Notes: a model not told the origin generated them from the sequence alone. 64,000 nt of DNA from Pseudoalteromonas rubra (GCF_001482385.1 NZ_CP013611.1:4468890-4532889); one strand, 5' to 3'. Positions 16,898 through 26,505 are shown, counted from the first letter of the stretch. Program-made: numbers and translations.

Positions 16898-17689
16898 ATG
16901 TTTTCAGTTAATTATGTAAACCCAAACAAAGAGCTTGTATTTGATCAACGTCAATCCGGTCCGGGTAATACAAAACTTACTCAAGCTATTGATACCCGTG
17001 TCATCGAAATAAACGATGTGAGAAAGAGAGAGAAAAATTTCACATTAGATGTACAAGGGTTTAAACCTGTTTATTTCGACCTGGAATTTGATAATTTTGA
17101 AGATGATCAAGCCCTGGTATCCAATTTATACCCAAGAGTCCAAGCGTTCATTTCACACACACTAGGTGTTAAAGATAGTGTGATATTTGACCACACATAT
17201 CGCTCCTCTACTCGTAAAACAAAAACAGTACACAATAGAGCACCTGTAAAGACAGTCCATAATGATTATACAAAGTCTTCAGCCAAACGCATGTTTGATC
17301 TACAAACTCAAGACAGGCCAGATCTAAGAGGAAAGCCCTATCAGTTCATCAACCTTTGGTTGCCAGTGAATAATGAAGTTGAAGAGTCACCACTCGCTTT
17401 TATTGATTTGTCTACAGTTGAGTCTGCCGACTTCAGAAAGTTGAAACTTATTTATCCGGATAGAATCGGCGAGATTTCCGGGATTGCCTATAACCCCAAA
17501 CATAGTTGGTTCTATAAATCCCTTATGAAGCCCGGAGAAGGAATGCTATTTAAAGTTTTTGACTCAGAGTCAAAAAATAACATTGTAGGTGTACCTCATT
17601 CAGCGGTTGACTTGTTAGAAGTCGAAGAAAGCAATGTGGTTAACAAACGTAGCAGTATTGAGTTTCGTGCAATAGTATTCGGGGAGTAA
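16898..17689 (+). CDS. CmcJ/NvfI-like oxidoreductase
   Basis: A protein of about 263 residues. It shows the VHNDYT motif (near residue 125) and the QFINLWLPVNNEVEESPLAFID segment characteristic of the CmcJ/NvfI/AsaB family. Members of that family act as hydroxylase- or desaturase-like enzymes, mostly in fungal and some bacterial secondary metabolism, and some use 2-oxoglutarate and iron. I start it at the ATG at 16898, 6 bp after a CGAGG ribosome site; a GTG two codons upstream is less well placed. It stands alone, just after IS5 copy B, with no biosynthetic cluster around it. The substrate is unknown. Confidence 0.7.
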   Translation: MFSVNYVNPNKELVFDQRQSGPGNTKLTQAIDTRVIEINDVRKREKNFTLDVQGFKPVYFDLEFDNFEDDQALVSNLYPRVQAFISHTLGVKDSVIFDHTYRSSTRKTKTVHNRAPVKTVHNDYTKSSAKRMFDLQTQDRPDLRGKPYQFINLWLPVNNEVEESPLAFIDLSTVESADFRKLKLIYPDRIGEISGIAYNPKHSWFYKSLMKPGEGMLFKVFDSESKNNIVGVPHSAVDLLEVEESNVVNKRSSIEFRAIVFGE

Positions 17690-17934
17690 CCATGTTTCAC
17701 TGGAAACTCCCTTGTCAAGCAGGTGCTCGACGCCCGAGCGTGTTTAACTAATTCGCTTAATCACATAGATTATAACCAAGTAAAAATGGACACGGCCCCA
17801 AGTGGTTCAATTGTTCAAGTTGCTCTGCTCTGTACTCACTCTCTGTCAGATGCATGCTTTCACTGACATGAATAGCTTGATAAAAAGGCTTTCAACTAGT
17901 AATGAAAAGCATCGCTGGTTTTCTATTGATACTC

Positions 17935-18918
17935 TCAAACTGGTTGCTCATTTCTGTTCCGAGCAGGGATGGACTTGTGGCAGTGTGGACAAGTATGGAT
18001 ATTAATTTGTGCCAATTTACGTCTGGTAATTAGCTTATTTAGCACATCTTTCGACAAGTTTAGCTCTTCGGCCAGCTCGTCTAACTCATCTCTTTCCGCC
18101 CGGGTGACAATACCATCTTGAAGTGCATGGGCCACTTCAATCTCCAGGTGTTTCTTTCTTGCGCTTAGTTCCTCACCAAACCTCGCTGCCAGCATGGCAG
18201 CCGGCAGTGCAACGACTCCTACGCCTAACAGCATGATGAAAATAGCAATCAGTTTACCCAAAAAGGTTACTGGGATGACATCGCCGTAACCGACGGTTGT
18301 CATGGTTACCACTGACCACCAGATAGCGCTGGGGATGCTGCTAAATTCGTCGGGTTGGGCCGTATGTTCAACACTGTACATAACGCTGGCCGATAAAATG
18401 ACCAGCACAAGCATAATAAACATGGCCGCACCTATGGTTGGCAATTCTTGCTTTAATACGCTAACAAACAACCTTAGCCCTTTAAAATAGTGAGTCAGTT
18501 TAAGCAAGCGAAGCATACGTAGCATTCTCAGGTAACGCAGATCGAGCGGCAGGATAAATGACAGGAAGAAGGGGGCGATTGCGATTAAATCAATAAGGGC
18601 GACAGGGCCGACAATATACTTTAACCGGGCGAGCCAGGGGGGCAAAGGTGTGAACTCGGGTGACTCGGTACAGATCCATACCCGGGCCAAGTATTCAATT
18701 GTAAAAACTATTACAGAAAACAGATTAAAGGCAGTAAATACGTGGTGATACCTTTCACCTATAGGGGCATACGACTCAAGTATGACTGCGATAACATTAC
18801 CGACAATCAACAAGACAATAAACCCGCTGAGCAGCTTAGCGCAGCCGGGGCCGTCAAAGCCGAGTTCAAGGAGCGCGTATGTTTTTTGTTTGAGGGTCGG
18901 TGTCGTCATAATATTCAT
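17935..18918 (-). CDS. Voltage-gated-type potassium channel
   Basis: A 327-residue inner-membrane protein of the 6-TM Kv/ion_trans type. Hydrophobic segments run from about residue 28 to 250. A positively charged S4-like segment, RYLRMLRMLRLLKL, has Arg/Lys at every third position. The selectivity filter is TVGYGD, preceded by a pore helix. The cytoplasmic tail is charged and ends with a CPHC pair near residue 312 that could bind zinc. It would carry K+ and help set membrane potential. It is transcribed in the same direction as ltrA (59 bp gap). Confidence 0.9.
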   Translation of the reverse strand: MNIMTTPTLKQKTYALLELGFDGPGCAKLLSGFIVLLIVGNVIAVILESYAPIGERYHHVFTAFNLFSVIVFTIEYLARVWICTESPEFTPLPPWLARLKYIVGPVALIDLIAIAPFFLSFILPLDLRYLRMLRMLRLLKLTHYFKGLRLFVSVLKQELPTIGAAMFIMLVLVILSASVMYSVEHTAQPDEFSSIPSAIWWSVVTMTTVGYGDVIPVTFLGKLIAIFIMLLGVGVVALPAAMLAARFGEELSARKKHLEIEVAHALQDGIVTRAERDELDELAEELNLSKDVLNKLITRRKLAQINIHTCPHCHKSIPARNRNEQPV

Positions 18919-18977
18919 ATCTGAAATAGAAGCAAAGCGGCCCTTTTGCCGAACGACTGAAAGGGCGTTTGAATAAC

Positions 18978-20186
18978 TCAGGTGTTCTTAGCTAACTCTT
19001 CTTTGGAGAACGTTAGGTAGGCCCTGGTAACCGGGATAGCTATTTGCGATATCAAGGCACCTCCCCACAGCAGGTTACCTATAATGGCGGGTACATAAGG
19101 CAGAATTACTAATGTGAACAGGGCCATTATCACCCCTATCATACGTACCTTGGCTGTGGCGAAGCGGTGGGCCACGCGGGGCTCAATGTTAAATTGAATC
19201 CAAAGCAAGCAAAGTAAATATGATGCCAACCCGATACAGCCAATAACGCCATATTTCAATGGGTAGGGCTCCCAGAAGCCGACCTTAACCTCCCCGGCCA
19301 GGGCGACACCTACCATGACGGCTGATAACATAAGGAAAAGATGTCCCAGCCACCAATTGACTAATGTCCGTTTATCCTGATTTTTCGGTTTACCGTTGCC
19401 GACAAAATCGAAGTAGATCCAGCACTGGACAAAGACAGCAATACCGCCGAACATAAAGTTAACTAAAACACTTGGGTCGACCTTGTATATGCCTTTTTGC
19501 GACAGTGTGATGACCAGTTTAAAAAAACCTTCACCGACAACGATCAGCATTAACAACGCAAAGCGTTCAGACATATGGCCCAAGCGAGGAAGAAAGCGTT
19601 TGTTGTTAAGCACGCCTACCTTAGGTGCCATGTAAAGCAGCTGTATAGACGCGACGCCTATGCCAAACAATACGTAACTATAGGGGGCTGGTAAAAACGC
19701 GCTGATTGCGAAAACAAGCGACAGAATAAAGAAGTTCCGACTCACATGATGCGCAAGTCGTGATTCCTCAACACCTAAGCTATGGGTTCTATGGTACAGG
19801 TAGGTGGTGATGAGGCGGTTTGCTGCAAAGGCCAGAGCGAAGTACATCCAGCCTTTGCCCAACACATGGGGTACAGATGCCGCCATGACCATGGCGGTAA
19901 CTATTTGACTGGCCATGATCAGCCTATGTTTCACATCTGTACTGACATATAGCGAGTTAAAAACGCTGGAGTCAGCCCAGGCAAACCAGACTGAAATAAA
20001 TAAGCCGGCAAAACCCAAAAAACCACTGACGGACAAATGGTCGCTTAAAAAGTTACCGAGCAAGAAGATAATGACCACATGGATGAGGTCGTAAAAAAGC
20101 TCTACCCAGTGCACATGATCGTGAGCGTCTTCTGTATCTAAGTGATGGCGAGGAAGACGCCACATAGGGTGATTTTCTAAAGCCAT
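18978..20186 (-). CDS. LtrA family membrane protein (low temperature requirement A-like)
   Basis: A 402-residue protein with about ten hydrophobic segments and the N-terminal signature HWVELFYDLIHVVII typical of the LtrA family. The family is named for a Listeria gene needed for growth in the cold, and the biochemical function is not established. It lies 3 bp from the carboxymuconolactone decarboxylase-like gene, so it may be the distal gene of the redox operon transcribed from about 22,950. Confidence 0.82.
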   Translation of the reverse strand: MALENHPMWRLPRHHLDTEDAHDHVHWVELFYDLIHVVIIFLLGNFLSDHLSVSGFLGFAGLFISVWFAWADSSVFNSLYVSTDVKHRLIMASQIVTAMVMAASVPHVLGKGWMYFALAFAANRLITTYLYHRTHSLGVEESRLAHHVSRNFFILSLVFAISAFLPAPYSYVLFGIGVASIQLLYMAPKVGVLNNKRFLPRLGHMSERFALLMLIVVGEGFFKLVITLSQKGIYKVDPSVLVNFMFGGIAVFVQCWIYFDFVGNGKPKNQDKRTLVNWWLGHLFLMLSAVMVGVALAGEVKVGFWEPYPLKYGVIGCIGLASYLLCLLWIQFNIEPRVAHRFATAKVRMIGVIMALFTLVILPYVPAIIGNLLWGGALISQIAIPVTRAYLTFSKEELAKNT

Positions 20187-20189
20187 AAC

Positions 20190-20744
20190 TTAGGTTCCTG
20201 GTTTTTCCCATGCATAGGGCTTCATAGGCTCATCGACTTCTGTGTGGGCCAAAGCGTTGGTAAAGTTGGAAATCAACTTGGCAGCCAGTCCGGTCAGTAC
20301 TTCCAGGGCCTGGCGCTTGGTGTATCCGGCGCCGAGAAATTCCGCCAGTTTTTCGTCGCCGATATGCCCGCGATGATCCAAAAGCGCCTTGGTGAAATCG
20401 TGAAGGGCCTGCAATTTTTCATCGGGTAGAGGCGTTCCTTCTCTGAGCGCATTAATCACCTCATCGGGCATTTTTGCCGATTTCATCATCCAGGTATGAC
20501 CCGGCACACAATAGTGGCAGTTGTTTTCAAAGTTGGCAGTCATAAAGACAACCTGCTGCTCTAGTGGCGATAAGCTACTTGCCTGCATAAATGAGGAGAA
20601 GGTCTCATTGTAGGCCTTGTACGTAATGGGTGCTTCCGCCAGTACCTTATGTAAATTAGGCAGCATACCGAAGCTGGCAAGGGATCCCTGCATCATGGGT
20701 TTAGACTCTTCGGGAGCGGTATCCGGTTCGTAATAGGTAAACAT
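20190..20744 (-). CDS. Carboxymuconolactone decarboxylase/AhpD-like protein
   Basis: A 184-residue all-helical protein with the AhpD-type active site CHYCVPGH (CxxC then His four residues later) near residue 78, as in alkylhydroperoxidase-like enzymes that reduce peroxides or disulphides. I start it at 20744, where GAGAGGTGAG precedes the ATG (sequence MFTYYEPD). A longer frame to 20828 would run into the previous gene. It is the fifth gene of the operon and probably works with the DsbA-like and peroxiredoxin-like proteins in thiol-based detoxification. Confidence 0.82.
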   Translation of the reverse strand: MFTYYEPDTAPEESKPMMQGSLASFGMLPNLHKVLAEAPITYKAYNETFSSFMQASSLSPLEQQVVFMTANFENNCHYCVPGHTWMMKSAKMPDEVINALREGTPLPDEKLQALHDFTKALLDHRGHIGDEKLAEFLGAGYTKRQALEVLTGLAAKLISNFTNALAHTEVDEPMKPYAWEKPGT

Positions 20745-20748
20745 CTTC

Positions 20749-21402
20749 TCACCTCTCTTGGTTGATATAGTCTTCAAGTACGTTTTGATATGTGTCGACA
20801 TCTTGGGCGCCGGTAAACAGTTTCTCATTATTAAAGATAACCGCAGGCACGGCCTGAATGCCCATATTCCGCCATTTTGTTTGTTGCTCGGTTACTTCCC
20901 GGCTATAGGCCCGACGGGTCAAAATATCTTTCGCTTCGTCGGAGTTCAGACCCAGCTTTGCGACCAACCGGAGCAACCGCTCATACGAGAAGTCACCTCT
21001 GTTGCTGAAAAACTCTTCAAACATGGCCTCCGCCAGCCTGGTTTGAAGGCCCGAATCTTTGGCCCAAAACAGCAGGCGATGACAATCATGGGTGTTGAGC
21101 ATTTTCATTTCATCGAAATAGTTGAACTCAAAGCCCACCTCTTTGCCGAGTTCTGCCAGCATTTTTCTTGCCCGGATGCTTTGTTCAAGCGTGGTGCCGT
21201 ACTTTTTGGCCAGGTGCTTACGCAAATTCTCTCCTTGTGGCGCCATGGTCGGGTTCAACTCAAACGGATGCCAGGAGATTTTGACCGCAAGCGTACCCTT
21301 CACCCTGTTCAGTGCCTGGCGCAAACGGTAGAAACCAATTGCGCACCAAGGGCACACCGGGTCGGAAATAATATCGATCTTGAGTGGTTTGATTGGATCC
21401 AT
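20749..21402 (-). CDS. DsbA-family (FrnE-like) thiol oxidoreductase
   Basis: A protein of about 217 residues with a thioredoxin fold and inserted helical domain. The active site CPWC lies close to the N-terminus (SDPVCPWCAIGFYRLRQAL). There is no signal peptide, so it is cytoplasmic like FrnE and the 2-hydroxychromene isomerase-type members. I start it at the ATG at 21402, two bases after the cupin stop codon (TGATATG); the longer frame to 21495 overlaps the cupin gene and is unlikely. The next gene begins just before its stop. Confidence 0.85.
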   Translation of the reverse strand: MDPIKPLKIDIISDPVCPWCAIGFYRLRQALNRVKGTLAVKISWHPFELNPTMAPQGENLRKHLAKKYGTTLEQSIRARKMLAELGKEVGFEFNYFDEMKMLNTHDCHRLLFWAKDSGLQTRLAEAMFEEFFSNRGDFSYERLLRLVAKLGLNSDEAKDILTRRAYSREVTEQQTKWRNMGIQAVPAVIFNNEKLFTGAQDVDTYQNVLEDYINQER

Positions 21403-21403
21403 A

Positions 21404-21772
21404 TCATTTTCGCTCAACGATAATGGCCGTGATAGTGGTTTCACCGAGGTTAAATACCTGGTGCTCCCATTGGTCGTGCCACATCGCATAACCATCTGGA
21501 ATATCCAGCTCCAGCTGTGTATCGTCGGCGGTTTTTATCCGGGCTTTGCCGCCGCGCTCAAAATACACGGTTTCTGCATTGTGCTTGTGCCAAAGGTCGT
21601 GTTCACCGGGGCGTAAGGTCATACGTAAAACCAGTACCTGGTCGTTTTCCAGCAAGACTTCGTACTTATCCGGTGAGGCGATGTGCGCGTGTTCGGCTTC
21701 TTTGCTGAAGGCGTACGATGAGCACAGTAACGTGCTCACCAGGCCCAGCATGACAAGTTTTCCTGTGCTCAT
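21404..21772 (-). CDS. Secreted cupin-domain protein
   Basis: A 122-residue protein with an N-terminal signal peptide (hydrophobic LVMLGLVSTLLCSSYAF, cleavage probably after AFS) and a single cupin barrel. Likely metal ligands are in LWHKHNAETVYFERGG and in HDQWEHQVFNLG. It is likely periplasmic. The sequence does not show which small molecule or metal it handles. It is third in the redox operon. Confidence 0.8.
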   Translation of the reverse strand: MSTGKLVMLGLVSTLLCSSYAFSKEAEHAHIASPDKYEVLLENDQVLVLRMTLRPGEHDLWHKHNAETVYFERGGKARIKTADDTQLELDIPDGYAMWHDQWEHQVFNLGETTITAIIVERK

Positions 21773-21783
21773 GATCTTTCTCC

Positions 21784-22332
21784 TTATAGATGCATACCGC
21801 GAATAGGGTAGTTATTGCCCGGATCGCGGATCCAGCTCAGACCGCTTACCAAGGCCGAGAGTTCGGGCCTGACAAAGGGGTTGTTTGAAATATCCATCAC
21901 CTGAATCTTGCCTTCGGCATTTACAACAAACAGCGCTGGCTCGGCAAAAGGGTGATCCGTTTCCTGTGGGGAGCGGGGATCTGAAATATACACACCCAAC
22001 TCTTCCATTTGTTCCAGAGTCAGGCCATAGGCTAGCGGGAAGGAGACATCCAGCTGGGCCAGGTGTTCTTGTAACTGCGCTTTGCTATCGCCGGATACGG
22101 CGATGACATCGACCCCGGTGTTAAGCAAATTTGCTTTAAACTGCTCCAGATTGTTAAGGTAACGTGTACAAAGAGGGCAGTGGCGGCCACGGTAAACGAC
22201 CACCAGTTGCCAATCGGCGCCGTTTGCCGGTTTGCCAAGAGTGACCTTTTCGCCGTCTAAAAGCGTGGCGGACATGGTTGGAAACACACTGCCCGGATGT
22301 AGTTTGTTTGTGTAAGTTAATTCGCAGGACAT
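21784..22332 (-). CDS. Peroxiredoxin-like (AhpC/TSA) protein
   Basis: A 182-residue redoxin with the motif VVYRGRHCPLC near residue 50, a peroxidatic-type Cys followed by a second Cys three residues later. The rest follows the thioredoxin fold, including the ALFVVNAEGKIQ strand. It would reduce peroxides or quinone-derived oxidants using cellular thiols. It is separated from mdaB by 9 bp and belongs to the same operon. Confidence 0.83.
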   Translation of the reverse strand: MSCELTYTNKLHPGSVFPTMSATLLDGEKVTLGKPANGADWQLVVVYRGRHCPLCTRYLNNLEQFKANLLNTGVDVIAVSGDSKAQLQEHLAQLDVSFPLAYGLTLEQMEELGVYISDPRSPQETDHPFAEPALFVVNAEGKIQVMDISNNPFVRPELSALVSGLSWIRDPGNNYPIRGMHL

Positions 22333-22341
22333 AACGTCTCC

Positions 22342-22923
22342 TTAAAAGTGGCTGTTTAAGTGGTTTTCGAAGCGCGTAAAATCGCTGTCGACGTCAGCAT
22401 TCTTCATTACGTCGAAACAGGCAAATGTCGGCATCGGTGTCATACCGAAGAACTTAAAGTTCATATGCATGGGGAAAAGCAGGTCGTCGATACTTTTGCC
22501 ATCGAAGAACTCGTTTGCATCATCAAACGATTCGGCCGGGGCATTGAAGGTCAGCGACATCATGTATTTGGTGTCAGTCAAGGTGCCGCCTTTGCCGTAG
22601 TTGGCCTTGGGGTTATCTTCGTGGCGACCATCGCCGTTACACAGGGCGCCGCCCATGCCCGCGGTATAAATTTCATCCATATATTTCTTGAACGACCAGG
22701 GCACACCCATCCAGTTAATCGGCGTTTGCAGCAGCACTACATCTGCCCATTGGTGATTTTCCAGCTCTTTTTCAACGTCGAAGTCCTGCTCCATGGTGAC
22801 GACACGGGTTTGATAACCTTTGCCTTCCAGATGGGTAATGGCTTTATCCACCAGGGCAGCGTTTAGCTTGCCCTCAGAAAACGGGTAGTACTGGTGCGCG
22901 TTAATAATTAAGACGTTTTTCAT
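22342..22923 (-). CDS. mdaB: MdaB-like NAD(P)H quinone reductase
   Basis: A 193-residue flavodoxin-fold protein starting [21 protein letters not shown], with [20 protein letters not shown] as FMN-binding region, as in MdaB (modulator of drug activity B). It would reduce quinones by two electrons and so prevent redox cycling. I use the ATG at 22923, eight bases after GGAG; a GTG three codons upstream is possible. It is the first gene of the operon and is divergent from the hxlR-type gene, which probably controls it. Confidence 0.87.
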   Translation of the reverse strand: MKNVLIINAHQYYPFSEGKLNAALVDKAITHLEGKGYQTRVVTMEQDFDVEKELENHQWADVVLLQTPINWMGVPWSFKKYMDEIYTAGMGGALCNGDGRHEDNPKANYGKGGTLTDTKYMMSLTFNAPAESFDDANEFFDGKSIDDLLFPMHMNFKFFGMTPMPTFACFDVMKNADVDSDFTRFENHLNSHF

Positions 22924-23051
22924 AAGTATCACTCCACGAGTTGAATTTGATTAAGGTGTGCATTTCAAAACTGTTGGTTTATAATAGTTACCTAGAAATA
23001 AGTTTCAATTAGTATACTTTTGGTAACCACCCTGCCGATGGAGAGATTGTT

Positions 23052-23408
23052 TTGGAAAGTGTCGTAAAAACAGATAGTAAAGGTCGAAAAAAAGTTTTAA
23101 ATGCGTGTTTGGAGCCTTGCGCCATTGAAAAAGGTATGCGGTTGATCGGTGGCAAGTGGACCGGCTCTATTATCTATCACCTAAAAGATGAACCTGTACG
23201 ATTCAATGACTTAACCCGGATGTTAGGCGGCGCCAGCAAGAAAATAATCGACCAGCGCCTTAAAGAATTGGAAGCGCAGGGTATGGTGTTACGTAAGGTG
23301 ATTAATGCCCGGCCGATAGCGGTAACCTACGAATTGACCGAGTTCGGCCGTTCTGCACTGCACATATTAGATGAATTGCGCATCTGGTCTGAATCAAACG
23401 ATATATAG
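23052..23408 (+). CDS. HxlR-family regulator of the redox operon
   Basis: A 118-residue winged-helix protein. It has the HxlR pattern of a conserved Cys near the N-terminus (CLEPCAIEKGMRLIGGKW), the DNA-binding region RFNDLTRMLGGASKKIIDQRLKELE, and the wing VTYELTEFGRSAL. HxlR proteins such as YodB and HypR sense electrophiles and quinones through that Cys. It is transcribed away from mdaB with about 130 bp between the starts, so regulation of the quinone-stress operon is the simple inference. The start is TTG at 23052, six bases after GGAGAG. Confidence 0.87.
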   Translation: MESVVKTDSKGRKKVLNACLEPCAIEKGMRLIGGKWTGSIIYHLKDEPVRFNDLTRMLGGASKKIIDQRLKELEAQGMVLRKVINARPIAVTYELTEFGRSALHILDELRIWSESNDI

Positions 23409-23584
23409 GTTTAAGCAGGTCAACAAACTTTCCATGGGGGCGAGGATAGCTATATAGTATTTCCGGCAAGTTTTACATTGTGCCATCCACATAATATTAG
23501 ATGAAATAGCCCTGCCTCAACGAGTAATAACATTGCAACTCGTTGAGGCTTACCAGCAGCGTCATGCAAAGAAAGTTTGTCACC

Positions 23585-24646
23585 TTATGGAAAGGAATAG
23601 CGCACTATGCGTTTGAGCACGGAGAAATACTGGCGAAAGAAACCCCCTGTATTGTAATGGATACCATGCTCTTTAAAGATGGATTGTACCTTTGGCGCGA
23701 TTTCTCGGTAGCGTTTTGCCGGAATATCTGGAAACAGGTGGTGCTCAATCTGAAAGCTTAAATGCCCGGTCAGAATGTGAAACAGGTTTCCGCCTTTAAT
23801 GTTGGACGAGCCTAATGCCTGCCGATAATACCACTGACCCTGTGATTCATTTTTGCATGTTTCTTCCTTAAAGGTCTCCACTTTACCGGTGAAGTGACCA
23901 CAGAAAATGATCGTCGACGTCCATAAGTTACGCAGCAAGTTCGCGGCTAAGTTGCCGGTTAACACCCACAAGAATAATGGGCCGGCAAGCAGGGGGAACA
24001 AAACATAGTCTTTTACCAGCTGACGCGCACCTTTGCTAAAAAAGCGCCTTTTTAACTCACTATGGAGCACTTTGTAGTCACGGTTGTCTTTCTTTTTTCA
24101 GAAGAACACCCGCTCGGCGGCCATTTCATGGTATGACACCCCCCATTGAAACAGCATGCTTAACACCAAATAGGTAGCGAATTGCCACAGATTTTTCACT
24201 CTCCAGCGAAAGTCATTTGATAAACGTAGTAAACCATAACCAAAGTCGCGATCTTTACCGATAATATTGGTGAAAGTGTGGTGCTCGTAGTTGTGCACCC
24301 GGTTCCAGCTTGCCCCGTCACAAGCGATATCCCACTCATACGATTTTGAGTTGATATGTTTGTCATTCATCCAATCGTATTGACCGTGCATCACATTATG
24401 GCCAATTTCCATGTTATCCAGGATTTTGCCAATGGCGAGACAGAGCACGCCCGCAACCCAAAGCACAGGTAGAATAAAGCCAAGCATCAATAAAATGCGT
24501 CCGCTCCATTCAAACAAGCGCTGAGCTAAAATCACGCCGCGAATGTAACTGGCATCTTCTTGGCCAAGTTTGGCCTTTATATCGGCTTTTACAGCATCTA
24601 ACTGGCAGGCCAGCTTGTCGAAATCGGTCGATTGAGAGAGATTCAT
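23585..24646 (-). pseudogene. Fatty-acid desaturase broken by an in-frame TGA
   Basis: One reading frame encodes a membrane di-iron desaturase of about 353 residues, cut by TGA at 24098-24100. The N-terminal part (182 residues) has the first two His boxes, GHNVMHGQYDW and HNYEHHTFTNIIGKD. The C-terminal part (to 23585) has the third, QIEHHLFPDIP. The frame stays open on both sides of the stop, so a single substitution is enough to explain it. The two halves together have the length and motifs of acyl-lipid or acyl-CoA desaturases. The start overlaps the stop of the reductase gene (ATGA), so the pair forms a desaturase system. As read, the gene is inactive unless the TGA is a sequencing error or is read through. 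Confidence 0.85.
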
Positions 24647-25863
24647 TTAACTAACTCCACGTCGCTTACTACCTGCGACACACATAATTGAATTAACTGC
24701 TCTGTATTGTCAGAGAGCTCACCGGTTCGAGTGTCACGCACCACACCTCGTTTTTTTACACATTTGCATTGATGACAAATGCCCATGCCGCAGCCCGCGT
24801 TGACCTCTTGTTGTTTTGCTTTTAAGTGGGCAAGAAGCGTGTGTTGATTATCAATCATAAACTGCTTGCCATTGTAGGTAACGGTAAACTCCGCTCTTTC
24901 CGTACTCAAATCAACCCTAGGTGTAGCTGAAAAATGCTCGCTTGCAAGAGGCGTGTTTGTCTGTTCTGCTAGCTGCGCCACTTGTTTGTGTAACCCCTCT
25001 GGCCCACACACCAACCACTTTTTGCCTGTATATGGGGATAGTGCTTTAACCGCATCGCCATCTTTATCTCGTTCAAGCAAACGGTACTCAAAGCCCGGGA
25101 GTGATACCTGCAATTGCGCAAGCTCAGTATTAAGCCAATGGGCATTCTTTTTTGCGTAGTAAAGCAAGGTAATGGGTCTGGTATCACCTTTAGGAATAGA
25201 GTGAAGCATGGCTATAAACGGTGTGATACCTGAGCCTCCCGCCAGCATCACCACAGGTTGCTCGGTACGGGGAAGCAAAAACGTCCCTTGTGGCTTTGAG
25301 ATGTTTACCCACTCTCCTCGGGTTAATTTCGACAAGTGAGCAGTTAACGCACCTTTATCTTGGGTGCGTATCAACAAACGTAGCGTGTTTTGCGCTTCCA
25401 GTTGTTCGGCGCTAGAGGCAATGGTAAATACCCGAGTTACTAAACGTCCGTTTATGTTTAGCGTTAAGGCTAAATGTTGGCCGCTTTTGTGTGTCGGCCA
25501 CCCTTTTTCCGGCACCAGTAAAAGTTCTACACTTTGCTTGGTAAATACCCTCACACTTTCTATTCGAGCGCGATAGTACCCATCACGCCATGCCGGGAGC
25601 ATGCATTGCACTAATGGCTCCCAATAACCAGCCCACGACTGGTGGTGCAGAAAATTCTTTGACAATGTGTTTAAAAATGATTTCACGACAAATATTTTGG
25701 CGTACACGTGTAAGCTCAAATGTGTAAATTGCAAGTGCATTTTGAGTAAAGACTCTAAAGCGGTTGGTGGATTTCTAATTCCATTGAAGCCCTGTGGGAG
25801 GGGGTCACTCTGCTTATAGGTTTTCCAGACGTGTCCCATGTCTGAAAAAATTATGTATGACAT
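24643..25863 (-). CDS. Ferredoxin-NAD(P)H reductase with C-terminal 2Fe-2S domain, desaturase partner
   Basis: A 406-residue flavoprotein. Residues about 1-90 precede an FNR-type FAD domain (RVFTIASS), the NAD(P)H domain (VVMLAGGSGITPFIAML, then WLVCGPEGLH), and a plant-type 2Fe-2S ferredoxin domain (CGMGICHQCKC and a later Cys in IQLCVSQVV). It carries electrons from NAD(P)H to the di-iron centre of the desaturase encoded next. The 4-bp overlap with that gene supports this. The first 40 residues are unusual, and initiation at an internal Met near residue 42 is possible. Confidence 0.86.
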   Translation of the reverse strand: MSYIIFSDMGHVWKTYKQSDPLPQGFNGIRNPPTALESLLKMHLQFTHLSLHVYAKIFVVKSFLNTLSKNFLHHQSWAGYWEPLVQCMLPAWRDGYYRARIESVRVFTKQSVELLLVPEKGWPTHKSGQHLALTLNINGRLVTRVFTIASSAEQLEAQNTLRLLIRTQDKGALTAHLSKLTRGEWVNISKPQGTFLLPRTEQPVVMLAGGSGITPFIAMLHSIPKGDTRPITLLYYAKKNAHWLNTELAQLQVSLPGFEYRLLERDKDGDAVKALSPYTGKKWLVCGPEGLHKQVAQLAEQTNTPLASEHFSATPRVDLSTERAEFTVTYNGKQFMIDNQHTLLAHLKAKQQEVNAGCGMGICHQCKCVKKRGVVRDTRTGELSDNTEQLIQLCVSQVVSDVELVK

Positions 25864-26034
25864 GGGCTTACTTTCAATCGAGTCGATTTAAACCAATTAT
25901 ATTTGTGCTTTATACAACAATTGTTTGTTTAAAATTTTATCCCTTGCTTTGTATGCTGGTGACATTAAAGTTCGCCTGTTTACCCTGGCAATTGATTGAT
26001 ATTGGTAAGGCACTGAGGAGTGTAGATTTTTGTT

Positions 26035-26505
26035 ATGAGATATTTTATTTCTGTATTTGTCGTATTTTTATCTTTTAACTTATTCGCTAACGATAATGCC
26101 AGGTTGGGAATTGGTGCCGGGGTATGGGGAGTTTTTGATGACGCCGACGTGCATGCAGTTCATATAGATTACGAGCTGCCTAAACTGAAAGGGTTTTATG
26201 GTTTGCAGCCGATCTTTTCTGTTTTCAAAGCAGAGCAAGGATACAATTACTACGGCTCTGGATTTACCATGACGTTTCAGTTAGATAGCGAGCTATACTG
26301 GGGTGTAGGTAGTCAGTTGGGAATTGTAGATAGGCCAAGAGGTTTGGGCCATAAAGTCGAGTTCTATTCGCGAATATTCCTAGAGAACAAAATTTCAAAT
26401 GACTGGTTAATCCGGTTTGAACTCGGGCATATTTCAAATGCGGGTTTAGGGGACCTTAACCCAGGTTCAGAGTCATTTGTTATTTCTATTGTTAAACCAC
26501 TATAG
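26035..26505 (+). CDS. pagL: PagL-like lipid A 3-O-deacylase
   Basis: A 156-residue outer-membrane beta-barrel protein with a signal peptide (RYFISVFVVFLSFNLFA, cut near residue 18). The C-terminal motif GHISNAGLGDLNPGSES contains the His, Ser and Glu expected of the PagL catalytic triad, and the chain ends in a hydrophobic residue typical of outer-membrane barrels. It would remove the 3-position acyl chain of lipid A and so alter membrane charge and host recognition. It stands alone. Both length and motif match the family. Confidence 0.82.
   Translation: MRYFISVFVVFLSFNLFANDNARLGIGAGVWGVFDDADVHAVHIDYELPKLKGFYGLQPIFSVFKAEQGYNYYGSGFTMTFQLDSELYWGVGSQLGIVDRPRGLGHKVEFYSRIFLENKISNDWLIRFELGHISNAGLGDLNPGSESFVISIVKPL

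Noticed and set aside
17802..18005. 67-codon frame overlapping the end of the potassium-channel gene
   Set aside because: It overlaps the 3' end of the channel gene on the opposite strand and has no supporting signal.
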